DNA of 64,000 nucleotides from Saussurea involucrata (lineage: Eukaryota > Streptophyta > Magnoliopsida > Asterales > Asteraceae), in contig CM066327.1 of NCBI GenBank assembly GCA_033807775.1, positions 90,480,295-90,544,294 of the forward strand, written 5' to 3'. The notes below the pieces were generated by a model. It saw only the letters and a program-made list of their open reading frames with translations, was not told the origin of the DNA and searched no databases. Within the stretch, counting starts at the first letter, position 1; each line of letters opens with the position of its first letter. This document shows positions 1 to 10,900 of this stretch, piece after piece. A program made the position numbers and the translations under genes.

Positions 1-92
1 TGATAACCGGATGGGTGGTTGGATGATAACCGGATGAGTGGTTGCATGATAATTGGATGAGTGGTTGGATGATAATTGGATGGATGGTTGGA
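1..92. repeat. 23-bp minisatellite, four copies
   Basis: Four head-to-tail copies of a 23-bp unit start at 1, 24, 47 and 70. Each begins TGATAA and ends in GGTTGGA or a one-base variant. The array probably continues left of the window. The words GGATGA and GGTTGG then run into a diverged stretch, so the array may lie inside a decayed transposon. No coding potential is seen. Confidence 0.85.
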
Positions 93-287
93 TGGTGAAT
101 CGGTTAGATTCAGTTCGGTTTTGGTCGGTTTTGGACTGTCATCCAACAACCGACCGATCCAAATTGGATGTTGAAAATTTTGATCTAATCCGATCCAATT
201 ACAATTAGATATCCAATCAAGGTCGGTCGGTTCTAATTGGATCGGTCCATTCTGATTGGATTGGGTGACTTTCTGCACACCCCTAAG
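93..287. mobile_element. Possible end of a hAT-like non-autonomous element
   Basis: The stretch is rich in TCGGTT, CCGATCC and AATTGGATC words on both strands and ends in TGCACACCCCTAA. Read on the minus strand that end is TTAGGGGTGTGCA, a terminus style I associate with plant hAT-type MITEs. The partner terminus would lie left of position 1, so neither inverted repeats nor an 8-bp target duplication can be checked. A decayed satellite is an alternative reading. Confidence 0.35.
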
Positions 288-364
288 GTTCATATTTTTT
301 TCAATTTAAGGTGGTGGTGAAACCTCATATTAATGATGTCGAGACTTAAGGGTGGAACATTATT

Positions 365-461
365 TATGGTTTTTGTTTGAACTTTGAAGTTTTTTTTATG
401 GGTTTTTGTTTGAAGTTTTTTATGGGTTTTTGTTTGAAGTTTTTTTATGGGTTTTTGATTT
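365..461. repeat. T-rich tandem repeat, about 24 bp unit
   Basis: A unit close to ATGGGTTTTTGTTTGAAG plus a T run recurs about 3.5 times, with copies near 398, 422 and 447. It generates an artificial open frame of repeated MGFCLKFF peptides, which I do not regard as a gene. Confidence 0.8.
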
Positions 462-915
462 GTAAGTTTTTAGATTTAGAGTGCTTGAATTGTATGGATT
501 TTATATCATATTTATGGATGGATATGCCCAAATTTGATGTTATAAAAATGATGTTGATGATTGATATTTTTAATGTGATATTTATGTCATTTATGGAATT
601 AATTTGGGCTTTTGAATGTTGTTTCGGTTGAGGAACAAGGAGGCAAGAAGGAAAAATTGTTTGGTAACTTGTAGGCAAAGGTGTTCATGGATTGGGTTGA
701 TCGGGTTGAAGGCATTTGAACAACTCAACACAATTTTGTGGTTTGAAAAAATTTCAACCCAACCCAGGCCGTTTGGCTTGGTTGGTTGTGTTTAAACATA
801 GTAAATCGACATTGAGAACATAAAAATAATGGAAACTGTTAACTCCAACAATGTAAATCTTAGAAGTATTAAAAAATAGGCTAAGGACAAATCTGGGAGA
901 AGCCCACAGAGCCTC
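462..915. other. AT-rich flank with no recognisable gene
   Basis: No coding region is visible. Around 680-790, a GGTGTTCATGGATTGGG block is followed by CAACCCAACCC, resembling another decayed hAT-like foldback fragment. A CCTCTG palindrome at 906-918 reaches the presumed left edge of copia-A. That leaves open that the element starts earlier, for example at the TGTTAACTCC near 838. Confidence 0.4.
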
Positions 916-1543
916 TGTTGATCAACATCTGAGAAGAACAAAGACCAAGACCACATGGCCTCTGCCATACCTGGCAGAGCCTCTGTGGAACTGAAGACTG
1001 AAGATGAAGATCAAGGCTCCTGCAGTCCAAGACAAGTGTGCCTCTCACTTGCTTCTAGTGTACGAAGATTCTGAAGATCATATAGTATAAGTCGTGTTCT
1101 TTACTTTCCACGTGTCATCTTCTGAGAGGAAGCAACTTTTGTAGAGTACTATCACTGGCGCACAAACTCAACGTTGTACCCCAATGCTTCCCACGATATG
1201 GTCTCTTGTACTACTGTCCCCTTGTCTTTTATATATAGTAAACTGAAGCAGAAATTTCTGGTAACGAATCATATCACACACACACACCGGTAGAGAAAGA
1301 GAGCTTTTAGAGAGAAAAACACATTCTATGTGTTCTTGGTGTAATTATTGAGATATTAATGAAGATGAATCATTAAGCATATCGTGGTCATTTATTTCAA
1401 GTACTTCATTATCTCTTGTGTGTGAATCTACCTTATCTTTCAAGTCAATCTGTTTTAAATCGCTTCCGCATAACCATTTCTTATACTCTGTTTTATTAAC
1501 TTATTGACTTGAACATCATTGTTGAGCTTAAGTGGGATCAACA
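916..1543 (+). repeat. Copia-A 5' LTR
   Basis: The segment starts TGTTGATC and ends GATCAACA, a perfect 8-bp terminal inverted pair. It ends 2 bp before an initiator-Met-like primer site. It contains a TATA box, a CA-rich stretch at 1275-1287 and the palindrome CAGAGCCTCTG at 975-985. The 3' LTR is not in the window, so the left edge rests only on the inverted ends. Confidence 0.65.
1230..1236 (+). promoter_or_regulatory. Probable TATA box of copia-A LTR
   Basis: TATATAT lies about 310 bp before the LTR end and is followed by a CA/GA-rich leader. This is a plausible U3/R position for the element's promoter, inferred from sequence only. Confidence 0.5.
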
Positions 1544-1545
1544 AT

Positions 1546-1557
1546 TGGTATCAGAGA
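1546..1557 (+). other. Copia-A primer-binding site, initiator Met tRNA type
   Basis: TGGTATCAGAGA matches the 3' end complement of plant initiator methionine tRNA (TGGTATCAGAGC) except for its last base. It stands 2 bp after the LTR terminus, as expected for priming minus-strand DNA synthesis. Positions 1558-1788 are an untranslated leader. Confidence 0.85.
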
Positions 1558-1788
1558 GTCTTTGATTCACAATATCAAAGGATTTTAAGATTTACCTTTC
1601 AACTTCAAAACAACCTCAGTTTTCTGTTACTATCAACACGTTTGATTTTGACTGTAAATAGAAACTGTTATCTAGATAAAATCTTTCCAATTCGTGCTTT
1701 GTTCAAATTTACAACTCAAATCTCTTTAAGGAAGAATCTAGTCCATACCCTACTTTTATTCCTTTCTGAAAATACATTTTTATCAAAA

Positions 1789-2879
1789 ATGGCAAACGCT
1801 GCAAACTTTTTCACCGTTGGTTCTTTAACCAAACCTCTAACCCTTCTGAGAGATGAATATCCTTAGTGGAAATTAAGAATGATCCATTTTCTTGAGGGAA
1901 CTGACAAAAAGTTGATCACATCACTTCACAATCCACCTTATGTTCCCATGGTGATAGTACCTAGGGTACCTGGAACTCCCAATACACCAGAGGTACCTGA
2001 GTATGACAAGCCAAAGGATGTTGACAAATGGTCCCCCCAAGACTGGGAGAAGTACGAGTACACAAAAAAGGCCAAACGTCTTCTGAAAATGGCTACACCA
2101 AATGACCTTTTTCAATCCCTAGATGCATGTGAGACAGCCCATGACATATGGAAAGAACTGGAGAAGCAGTTAGAAGGTGGAGCCAAAACCCAGAAAAATA
2201 GAAGAGCTTAGTGCATAAATGAGTACTATGCATTCAAAGCTCTGAGTCAGAATCCCTACGGAGCACATATGACAGGTTCAACTCTCTTATCAATAACTGC
2301 AAAAAGTTCGGTATCCAAAGAACTTTAGAAGAAAACAATGTATTGTTCCTCAAGAGCTTAAATGAAGAGTGGCTCCAACTGTCCATGTCACTTCAAACAA
2401 ACCAAGACTTGGACACGTGGACCCTCACAGACCTCTATGGCTCTTTGGCAGCACAAGAAAGCTACATGGTTCAGACTAAAGCCCAGATGGGTGGACCTCT
2501 GGCACTGGTAGGCAAGGCCACAAAGGTGCAAGACAAGCCACACAAGAACAAGGCTCTGGAGGAGAAAGAGAAGAAGAAAAAGAAAGTTCTGGTTGTTGAT
2601 AATGAGGAAGAGAAGATGGTGGATGAAGATGAGGCAACTATGGCCTTAATAGCTAAATCTTTAGCTCTGATGACTAAGGAATTCGGGAACAGAGGGTTCA
2701 GGAAGAAGCCCAGTTACGACAGAGGAAGGGATGGTAGAGATAGAAGGGATGAAAGAGAGGGTGATGGTGGAAGATATCAGAACTATGGAAGAGAGGAGTC
2801 CTATGACAACAGAGGGTATGAGCAGAAGAGAGGTGGTGAGTACCATCAGAGACAACCTGAATACCCACAGATGGGTACA
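1789..2879 (+). pseudogene. gag: Copia-A gag, N-terminal segment
   Basis: This is the capsid-type Gag of a Sirevirus, interrupted at its 3' end by Athila-A. The start ATG at 1789 has an AAA context and opens an N-terminus beginning MANAANFF. An in-frame TAG follows at 1864, and further stops occur near 2208 and 2327. Recognisable blocks are the WKLRM/DIWKELE capsid region, a lysine/glutamate-rich segment (about 2560-2640) and an Arg/Gly-rich tract (about 2690-2870) just before the zinc knuckle. The knuckle itself lies beyond Athila-A at 15084-15125, in the same frame once the insertion and one TSD copy are discounted. Not functional as it stands. Confidence 0.85.
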
Positions 2880-4440
2880 TGTTACGTGCGAAATATGTGT
2901 TTTAATCGCAGTGGGTTGCAAACTGTCCACAATGGGAAGTGTAAGTGTACACTGTCCACTATGATCGTCACAGCAAGTAATAGTTGGTAAAATACCAGAA
3001 TCGAATCCACAGACACTGGGCAATCAAGACAATACGGTTCTCATGAGCTCCTTTTACAGGATTCAAAAACAGAAGAAGCAATATTTTGGTTTGTTCGGTG
3101 AAATAGCTACTTTAACGATTTTACTAAGGTTTAAAAGGAGGAATGTAGGTTAGATTTTCCCTAGATTTTATACTACATACTTGGTCCTAAAAGTGATCCT
3201 TGTATTCGAGATGGGCATTTTCGCTAGAAAAGCCCGGTTACAAAATACTCACATCGTTAGATAAAAATCCCATACTCTTAGTATTTATTGTTTTGTCAAT
3301 GGTAATCTCAAAAATGGACCTTTTCAGGTCTCGATGGAATGTGTAGAGACAAATACTCTAAGTGTTTTTAATACACAAATTAGCTTGCCTACTACTCCAG
3401 TGGGTTGAGATTAGCTCACTGTGCCGACCTCACTTTCGTAAGTGTCATAAGAATTCTTTCGAATCCCCTAGCATCATTCAAGCTCGTGTCACTACGTTCT
3501 ACTTATTTCTAAGTTAAGAACTAGACTTTAGATCCTGGCAAGTGATAGGCTTGTTCGCATCCTTTGGTAAAAATCGAGAATGAATGACCAAAACAACAAA
3601 TATTCTAAGTTTAAAGATTACTCAAGCATTTTTAATAAAATCCAGGTACTTCTCCTTCCTACATCCCAAAGGATGTTTAGCCCGTAATTAAAGTAAAGAA
3701 AACAAGAGAGTAGAAGTTGCACATAATTAAACTGAAAGTGACTTGAATTGAACTCACAGTGGGGAACGAGAAGTCGTCCCTGTCACTGTGTACTTCAAAC
3801 TACAATTAAACTAAGAAATTAAGATACAAAATTTTAAAGCTAGCTACTGCAGTAAATGAAAGACTAACACTAATGTAGTTGTTGAGAGAATTTAAGACTA
3901 AGCCAAGCATGTCATAAATGGCACCCAAGTGCTCCTTTATATACTAGGAGAAAGAGTTGGGTATTACACAAAGAGGTGAGTTTATCTAATGGGTAAAGAC
4001 TGCAGTATTATGGCAGAATTCAGCACTTTGGACAATCCTTTTACCCAATAGACCCTTCACCAAGTCAATCTCTAAGTACAAGAAGGTGTACTTGTTGTCA
4101 TCTTTAAGAAAACTACTTTGTACTTCTCCGGCCCATATTTTCCTGCCATTTAAACCTTCTAAACTCCAGAATAGTTGCATCCCAACTACTAGTTTCTTTT
4201 GTCTTCTTGTTCTGCTCGAATAGTGGGAAACCGGAGTGGGCACAACCGTGGTCACTGCAGGATAAATCGTGAAAAACACCCAAATTCCACCAAATAATTT
4301 ATTAAAGACTATGGTTCACTCTTTTTGCTCATTTTCGAGAATTGTTCCAAGAATGGGGGTTTTTAGAAGTGGAATGGCTAAAATTTACAAAATAAAATAG
4401 AAAAATCAAGGAAATAATAACTCTAAAAATAGAGTTATCA
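2880..4440 (-). repeat. Athila-A 3' LTR
   Basis: It begins TGTTACGTGCG and ends GAGTTATCA on the plus strand and is a near-identical copy of 13456-15020. It carries several CACTGTG/CACAGTG words (3417, 3755, 3784). Small open frames inside it are not conserved and are not genes. Confidence 0.96.
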
Positions 4441-5474
4441 CAACCTCAAACTTAAACCATTATTTGTCCCCAAGTAATAAAAAGAAAGAAAAGAAAATAA
4501 TATATATATATATACATATATATAAAATAGTGCACTAGAGCTTTCAGGGACTTACTGACTTCTCACTCTGACTGGATGTTGATCTCCCTCCACAGGTACT
4601 TCTTTCGGTTCCAAAATCAAAGCTTCACTTTTGTACTTGACGAAATCTTTCCCTTGTTCACAATTGATCAATAGGACTTTTCTTGGGTTGGAAAGGTTTG
4701 TGGCTTTGAATATTTTTCCAAGGGTTTTGGCACGAAATTCCAAACATGGACCGACGATCTCGCTTTGAGATTTTTATTTCCAAAAGTGAGTGGTTTGTAT
4801 TTTGCATGGGTAAGTACGTACACTTTCAGGCTTTATTTGGGTATGGCTATTTTTTCTTGAAAGTGGGTATTCTGATGGTCCAGAATAGGTACACCATCTT
4901 TTTCTGGGAGTGAGCACTTTGATGGTCCAAAAAAGGCACACCATCAATTTTGTTAGTGATACTCCGTTTTTCTTCTGTTTTTTTTAAGTTTTTCTCTTTT
5001 TTTTTGGAGGTGGGTATGGTTTACCCACCTCAAACTTATGACCTCACAGTGTCCCCACTGTGAGAAGACTGGAAGTCACTCTGGAAGTTCCTACCTCAAA
5101 CTTAAAATTGCACAGTGTCCCCACTGTGACATGGAAATGGGGATGAACGAGGTGTTTTGGGGATGCAAAAAATGGCCTATATCATTTCATGGTGACAAGT
5201 TGAGTTTTGTACTTACAAAAGTGACCTTTTAAGTCGGAAGCTGAAAGTTGTACCTTGAAATGGAAACGAGATCAAACAAGCATTCAGCTAAAAAAATACG
5301 TTAGTAACCCAGAATCACCTACTCAGCAGTAGGATTTCCATGCATCATTAACCAAAAGTGTAAAAGCAGCAAATAGTATCAAAAGCCTAGCCATAGGCAT
5401 AAAATCAAACCAAACAGAAATTAAAATGGTTTTTGGGAGCATCAGGAGTGGAAACCAAAGTTTTAACAAACCAT
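4441..5474 (-). other. Athila-A 3' noncoding region with three purine tracts and internal duplications
   Basis: Next to the LTR (4443 on), ACCTCAAACTTA is the complement of a polypurine tract, the plus-strand primer. The same word recurs near 5026 and 5091. Each of those two copies is followed by CACAGTG-TCCC-CACTGTG, forming a duplicated block of about 40 bp. Near 4862-4946, GATGGTCCA-n-GCACACCATC appears twice. An AT-dinucleotide run lies at about 4498-4526. No credible coding region is seen. Confidence 0.7.
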
Positions 5475-7433
5475 TCAATGGGTCGGGGTTGCATGCGGTG
5501 AACTGTCGCCAGAATCCTCCTCCTCGAAATCATCATCACTGTCATATGAGGGGCAAATACCTTCTGGAAACTCGGGGAGCTGTGCAGCGAGCAGGGGATC
5601 AGCACCCTGGTATATCTGATTGAGAACTGCATCACGGTCCCGAGTATACATCCAGAACAACTCATTGGCTCGGTTGGCATGCTTCTGTTGGGCCTCCATT
5701 AGTTCGAAACGATAGGTGAGAGATGTCAATGCTTGCATAACTGCTGTCAGGGGGTTGTTTGTGCTTGCGGTTCCTGCAGTTAGCTGGCGCAGTGGGATAC
5801 TAGCGGTTCTCACAGTGTGATCATCAGCGATCCTCACAGTGGGATCAGCATTCCCCACAGTAGGATCATCATCGATATGCTCTCGGGGAGGAGTGGTGAT
5901 CGCTCTGCCCATTTTCTTGATGGTTAGCACACTTATGTTGCTCGTGGAAACGAGCCACTGATCATCTGCAGCTGAGGGTACTCCAGCATCGATTAGTAAT
6001 GAAGTGATTAAACAAGAGAGTGGCAAGATTACTTTTTTACGAGTGCGGGCTTGATGAATGGCAGCGTGCATGACAATCCCCAGATTGATCTTTTCCCAGT
6101 GAGGATGCAATATAACAAGGCACACTTGTGCATTGAAAGAGTTGTATCATGTGATGTTGGGGACACAGAGGCACGGAGAAATTGGAACCACACAGCGGCC
6201 TCTGTGGTGAGGGAGCTAGCGTGCAGACACTTCCTCTGGCCATATCTATCCCATGGCTTTCCTTCAATTGCTATCTCTTTTAAAATAAAATCCTCATCTG
6301 TCGGGGTCATTTTCTTCAGAAACTGTGAAAAGTCACAAGCTTCCGGAATCCTTCCTAGAACCCGATTAATTTCATCTGATGTATAGTTCACGGTTCGACC
6401 CCGGGCTTTTACAATGGTGTCCTTCTTTTGGGAAGCGTCGGCGTAAAACTCCCGCACCAACGAGGCATTTGCTCGTCGACCAATCTTGCACTAAAATTCT
6501 ATGTTTGACAAACGAGATGGCCTCTATAAAGTCGGGGTCGAAACCCCTTTCTAAGTTCAACTTTTGATTTGAAATAAAAGCATAGTGGGCTGCTACTAAG
6601 GGAGGGGTGAACTGCCTAGGCACCCCACTGGGGGCATGTTCAGTCCCCACAGTGGACAGGTGTGGGTTGTCAGATGGCATTTGTTCACTCCCGGCATAAA
6701 TTTCCACAGATGATGAACTCAAAGAGGGTTCGAGACCCTTACCTTTCCCTGATGATTGTCTTCGTGGCTTTTTGGTTGGTGATTTCTGCAACATGGTCAC
6801 CCCAGACCTGGTGACCATTCCTCTTTTCCTCATAGCCCGAATGATGGGGTTCTTCTCACTGTGGGCAACCTTCCGCAGTGCTTCCATATCCACGGTATTG
6901 TCCATTTGGCTGTAATGGTGTTGGTACTCTTCCTCAACCTGTCTTCTCAACTTCTCTTCTTCATCGAACATTTCTGCCTCTACTCATTTTCGTTCTTCCT
7001 CGAATCTCCTTTCTTTTTCGGCCATAATCCTTGCTTCTTCCAATCTCCTTTCTTCCTCCTCTTTTTTCACCCTTTCCTCTTCCTCGCGTCGCCTTTTCTC
7101 GACTTCTTCCTTTCTTTTTTGAATGGCAGCCATTCTTTGGTTGTACTCCTCTTCCAATCTCCTTTCTTCTTCCTCGGCCTGCAATGCCTCTTCATCGAGG
7201 TGGCTAGAACTGGAGTCCACAACTTTCGATGAAGAAACATCCCTTGGACTCTCTTGCTTGGACGAACCTATGTCTGGAATATCAGCGACTATCAGATTTT
7301 CGCCGGAGACCGGCGGCGGTTCGTTTAAATCGCCGATGATGGTTTCCGACGGTTGGCACTCGGCGGTTCTACGGCGGACCGCCAGACGTTTGGGTGCCTC
7401 AGGGTTGGTGGTTAGCCTTTTGCTTCTAGCCAT
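5475..7433 (-). pseudogene. Athila-A ORF3 (plant transposon-associated protein, formerly 'env-like')
   Basis: This is a third gene downstream of pol, starting at ATG 7433 with a basic N-terminus (MARSKRL). In order it shows a Glu/Arg-rich helix of about 80 residues likely to form a coiled coil, a basic KKPRR stretch like a nuclear localisation signal, and a conserved block with VREFYA, TSDEINRVLG and PTSHDTTLSMHK. That block is of the 'putative plant transposon protein' type found in Athila elements. A second helix and an acidic tail follow. It is broken by an in-frame TGA at about 6984 and frameshifts near 6460 and 6090. Repeated TVG and TVR codons in the tail come from CACTGTG-type DNA words. 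No signal peptide or membrane anchor is visible, so an envelope role is doubtful. Confidence 0.75.
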
Positions 7434-7938
7434 TGTTAGGGTTTGGGAAGGCTTTTTCGGTTATGGTTCGTGAGAAATGAAGAAGAAGGAGAGAGGGTAA
7501 GTATTTTGAATATTTGGAAGTGAAAGTAGTTTTTAGGAGTTAAGTGGTTTTTGGAATTGAAGAGGTTTTGATTTTCTTTTGGTATTGGAGGGAACGGTTG
7601 GGAGAGAGAGAAAAAGAAAAGAAATGATGGGTTTTTTTTCTTGGAACAAGGCAATAGGACATGTGGCAGCAAAAAGGTGACACCTTGTGTAAGAAAAGTT
7701 GATGTGTGTCAGCCTTGGGCCCCCCAAAAATTGTCCTATCGTCCGTCAGATTGGAAGTGGGGAACGCAGGGACTTGCATCTGCCCACTGCGAAGCTTTTT
7801 CTTGACTTCTCCTTCAAAAGCTGAAAATCTCTCCTACACACATTAAAACAAACTACTATGCAGAATTAAAAAGACTAAAAATAATAAAAAGGCATCAATT
7901 AACTGAAATAAAATATTTATAAGTGGTTCCGATATTTC
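7434..7938 (-). other. Spacer between Athila-A pol and ORF3
   Basis: This stretch is T/C-rich on the minus strand and presumably includes the ORF3 leader. Several overlapping short frames are low-complexity Phe/Ser/Pro-rich and unlikely to be translated products. No clear TATA box or splice acceptor was found just before the ORF3 ATG, unlike in copia-B and copia-C. Confidence 0.5.
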
Positions 7939-10900
7939 TTAACCATAGTGGGGTGGAGAGTGGGATGGAATGTGAGCACTCTCACTCAGAAAATGCTTCA
8001 CTCTCTGCCCATTGACTTTGAACGTTTGACCAGACTGTGGGGACTTTAACTCCATTTTTCCAAAGGGACTCACTTTGACAATGGTGTATGGTCCCGTCCA
8101 TCGTGATTTTAGCTTACCCGGAAAGAGTTTAAGACGGGAATTGAACAATAATACCTGTTGTCCTTCCATGAACTCCCTATGGTTGATTCTTCGATCATGC
8201 CACATCTTGGTCTTTTCTTTGTACAACTTTGCATTTTCATAGGAGTGATATCGCAACTCCTTTAGTTCATGCAATTGCAAACTCCGCTTAATTCCCGCAG
8301 CATCCTCACTCATGTTAGGCTCTTTAAGGGCCCAAAACGCCTTGTGCTCCAATTCAATCGGTAAATGACAAGCTTTGTCAAAACCTAATTTAAATGGAGA
8401 CATTCCCAAGGGAGTTTTATAGGCCGTTCGGTAGGCCCAAAGAGCATCATCAAGTTTGGTTGACCAATCTTTGCGGTGCGGTTTAACAACTTTTTCCAAA
8501 ATTCCTTTGATCTCACGGTTTGAAAGCTCGGCCAAACCGTTGGTTTGCGGATGGTATGCGGGGGCCACTCTATGGTGTATGTCATATTTAGCAAGGACCG
8601 AGGCCATGACTTTGTTTACAGAATGGGTGCCTTCGTCACTAATCAATGCCCACGGTGTTCCAAATCGAGTAAAAATATTTTTATGCAAAAATTTCACCAC
8701 GGTATTGGCATCATTAGAATGACACGCAAAGGCTTCCACCCATTTTGAAACATAATCTACCACAACCAAGATATAAAAATTATTATTGGAATTTGGAAAG
8801 GGTCCCATGAAATCAATCCCCCAAACATCAAAAAGTTCTACCTCTATAATGTTGTTAAGAGGTATCTCGTTCTTTTGCGAAATGTTCCCGGTGCGTTGAC
8901 ATTGCTCACAACTTTTTACAAATTCATAAGAGTCTTTAAACATAGTGGGCCAAAAGTACCCACTTTGCAAGATTTTTGCAGCAATGCGGTTTCCACCAAA
9001 GTGGCCACCGTAGTGGGATGTGTGACAACCATGGAGTATTTGATGTTGCTCACTCCCGTGGATACAACGCCTCAATATTTGGTCCGTCCCTATCTTATAC
9101 AAGAAAGGGTCGTCCCAAACATAATGTTGTGTATCATGTAAAAACTTTTTAAATGGTTGTCCACTCATCCCATGGGGTTTTAATACACTTGCTAAAAAGT
9201 TGGCAATGTCAGCATACCAGGGAATATTATTTTCGAGATATTGGGCTGATAACAATTGTTCATCAGGAAAATTCTCTCTGACCGAAGTGGGATCAACAGT
9301 GCCCACTATCTTCTCGAGCCTGGACAAATGGTCAGCTATCTGATTGCTTGTTCCTTTTCTATCAACGATCTCAAGGTCAAATTCTTGCAGCAATAAAACC
9401 CACCTAATCAAGCGTGGCTTGGAATCAGCCTTGTTGATCAAGTATTTTATTGCTGCATGATCCGTGTGCACTATGACCTTCGTCCTTATCAAGTACGACC
9501 TGAAACGATAAAAAACAAACACCACCGCAAGTAATTCTTTTTCAGTTACTGTGTAATTAATCTGAGCTTCAATCAGTGTTTTACTTGCATAATAAATGGG
9601 GTGAAAAACTTTGTTCTTTTTCTGTCCGAGAACAGCCCCCACAGCCCACTCGCTGACATCACACATCACTTCGAATGGGAGTGACCAGTCAGGAGTGGTC
9701 ACTATGGGTGCTGTGACTAAGGCTTCCTTGATTGTTTCAAAAGCATCTTGGCATTCTTTCGTAAAAATGAAATCTTTTTCGTGTTGTAACAGGTTGCATA
9801 GGGGTTTTGTTATTTTTGAAAAATCTTTGATGAACCTCCTATAAAAACTTGCATGACCCAAGAAACTGGGAATACCTTTTACTGTTGTGGGTTCGGGAAG
9901 TTGTGCCACTACCTCAAGCTTGGCTTTGTCAACTTCCAACCCTCTCCTTGAGACAAGATGACCTAGGACAATACCTTCTTCTACCATAAAATGGTATTTT
10001 TCCCAATTCAAAATAAGGTCGTGGGTCTCACATCTCACTAGGTTTTTCTCTAAATTTCCTAGGCAGTTGTCGAATGATGTCCCTATCACAGAAAAGTCAT
10101 CCATAAAAACATCTATGGTGTCCTCAATCATGTCAGTGAAAATGGCCATCATACAACGTTGGAAAGTGGCTGGGGCATTACACAATCCAAATGGCATCCT
10201 CCGGAATGCAAAAGTACCGTAGGGACAAGTAAAGGTGGTCTTTTCTTGGTCCTCGGGGGCGATGTGGATTTTGTTGTATCCGGAGTATCCATCTAGAAAA
10301 CAATAAAATTCCTTTCTCGCTAACCGATCAAGCATTTGGTCGATGAAAGGTAGGGGGAAGTGGTCTTTCTTAGTGGCTAAGTTGAGTTGTTTATAGTCCA
10401 TGCATATCCTCCACCCCGTTACAGTTCTAGTGGGAATGAGATCGTTCTTTTCGTTCTTTACTATGGTCGTCCCTCCCTTTTTAGTGACGCATTGGGCGGG
10501 GCTCACCCAACTACTACTAGCAATGGGATAGATAATACCGGCATCTAACCACTTCAAAACTTATTTCTTAACTACCTCCTTCATGATGGGGTTCAACCTT
10601 CTTTGAGGTTGAACTTTCCCAGGGTGGTCACTCTCCAAGTTAATCTTATGTTGACAGAGGGAGGGGCAAATACCTCGAATGTCTGCTATGGTCCAACCAA
10701 TTGCCTTGTTATGCTTTATCAACAAATCGATCAGAAGTTGTTCTTGTTTCTCACTAAGTTTAGAAGAGATAATAACGGGAAGTTTATTATTCTTAGCGAG
10801 ATAAGCATATTTCAAGTAGGAAGGCAATGGTTTACGCTCTAACTCGGGAGGTTGTTCTATTGAAGGGGGTTGAACATCTCTATCCTTAAAGTCTAGAGGT

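Noticed and set aside
377..631. Open frame with repeated MGFCLKFF peptides
   Set aside because: It is produced by a T-rich tandem repeat and has no recognisable domain.
1519..1866. Frame running from the copia-A LTR into gag
   Set aside because: It crosses the LTR end and primer site; the gag ATG at 1789 is in this frame and is the more plausible start.
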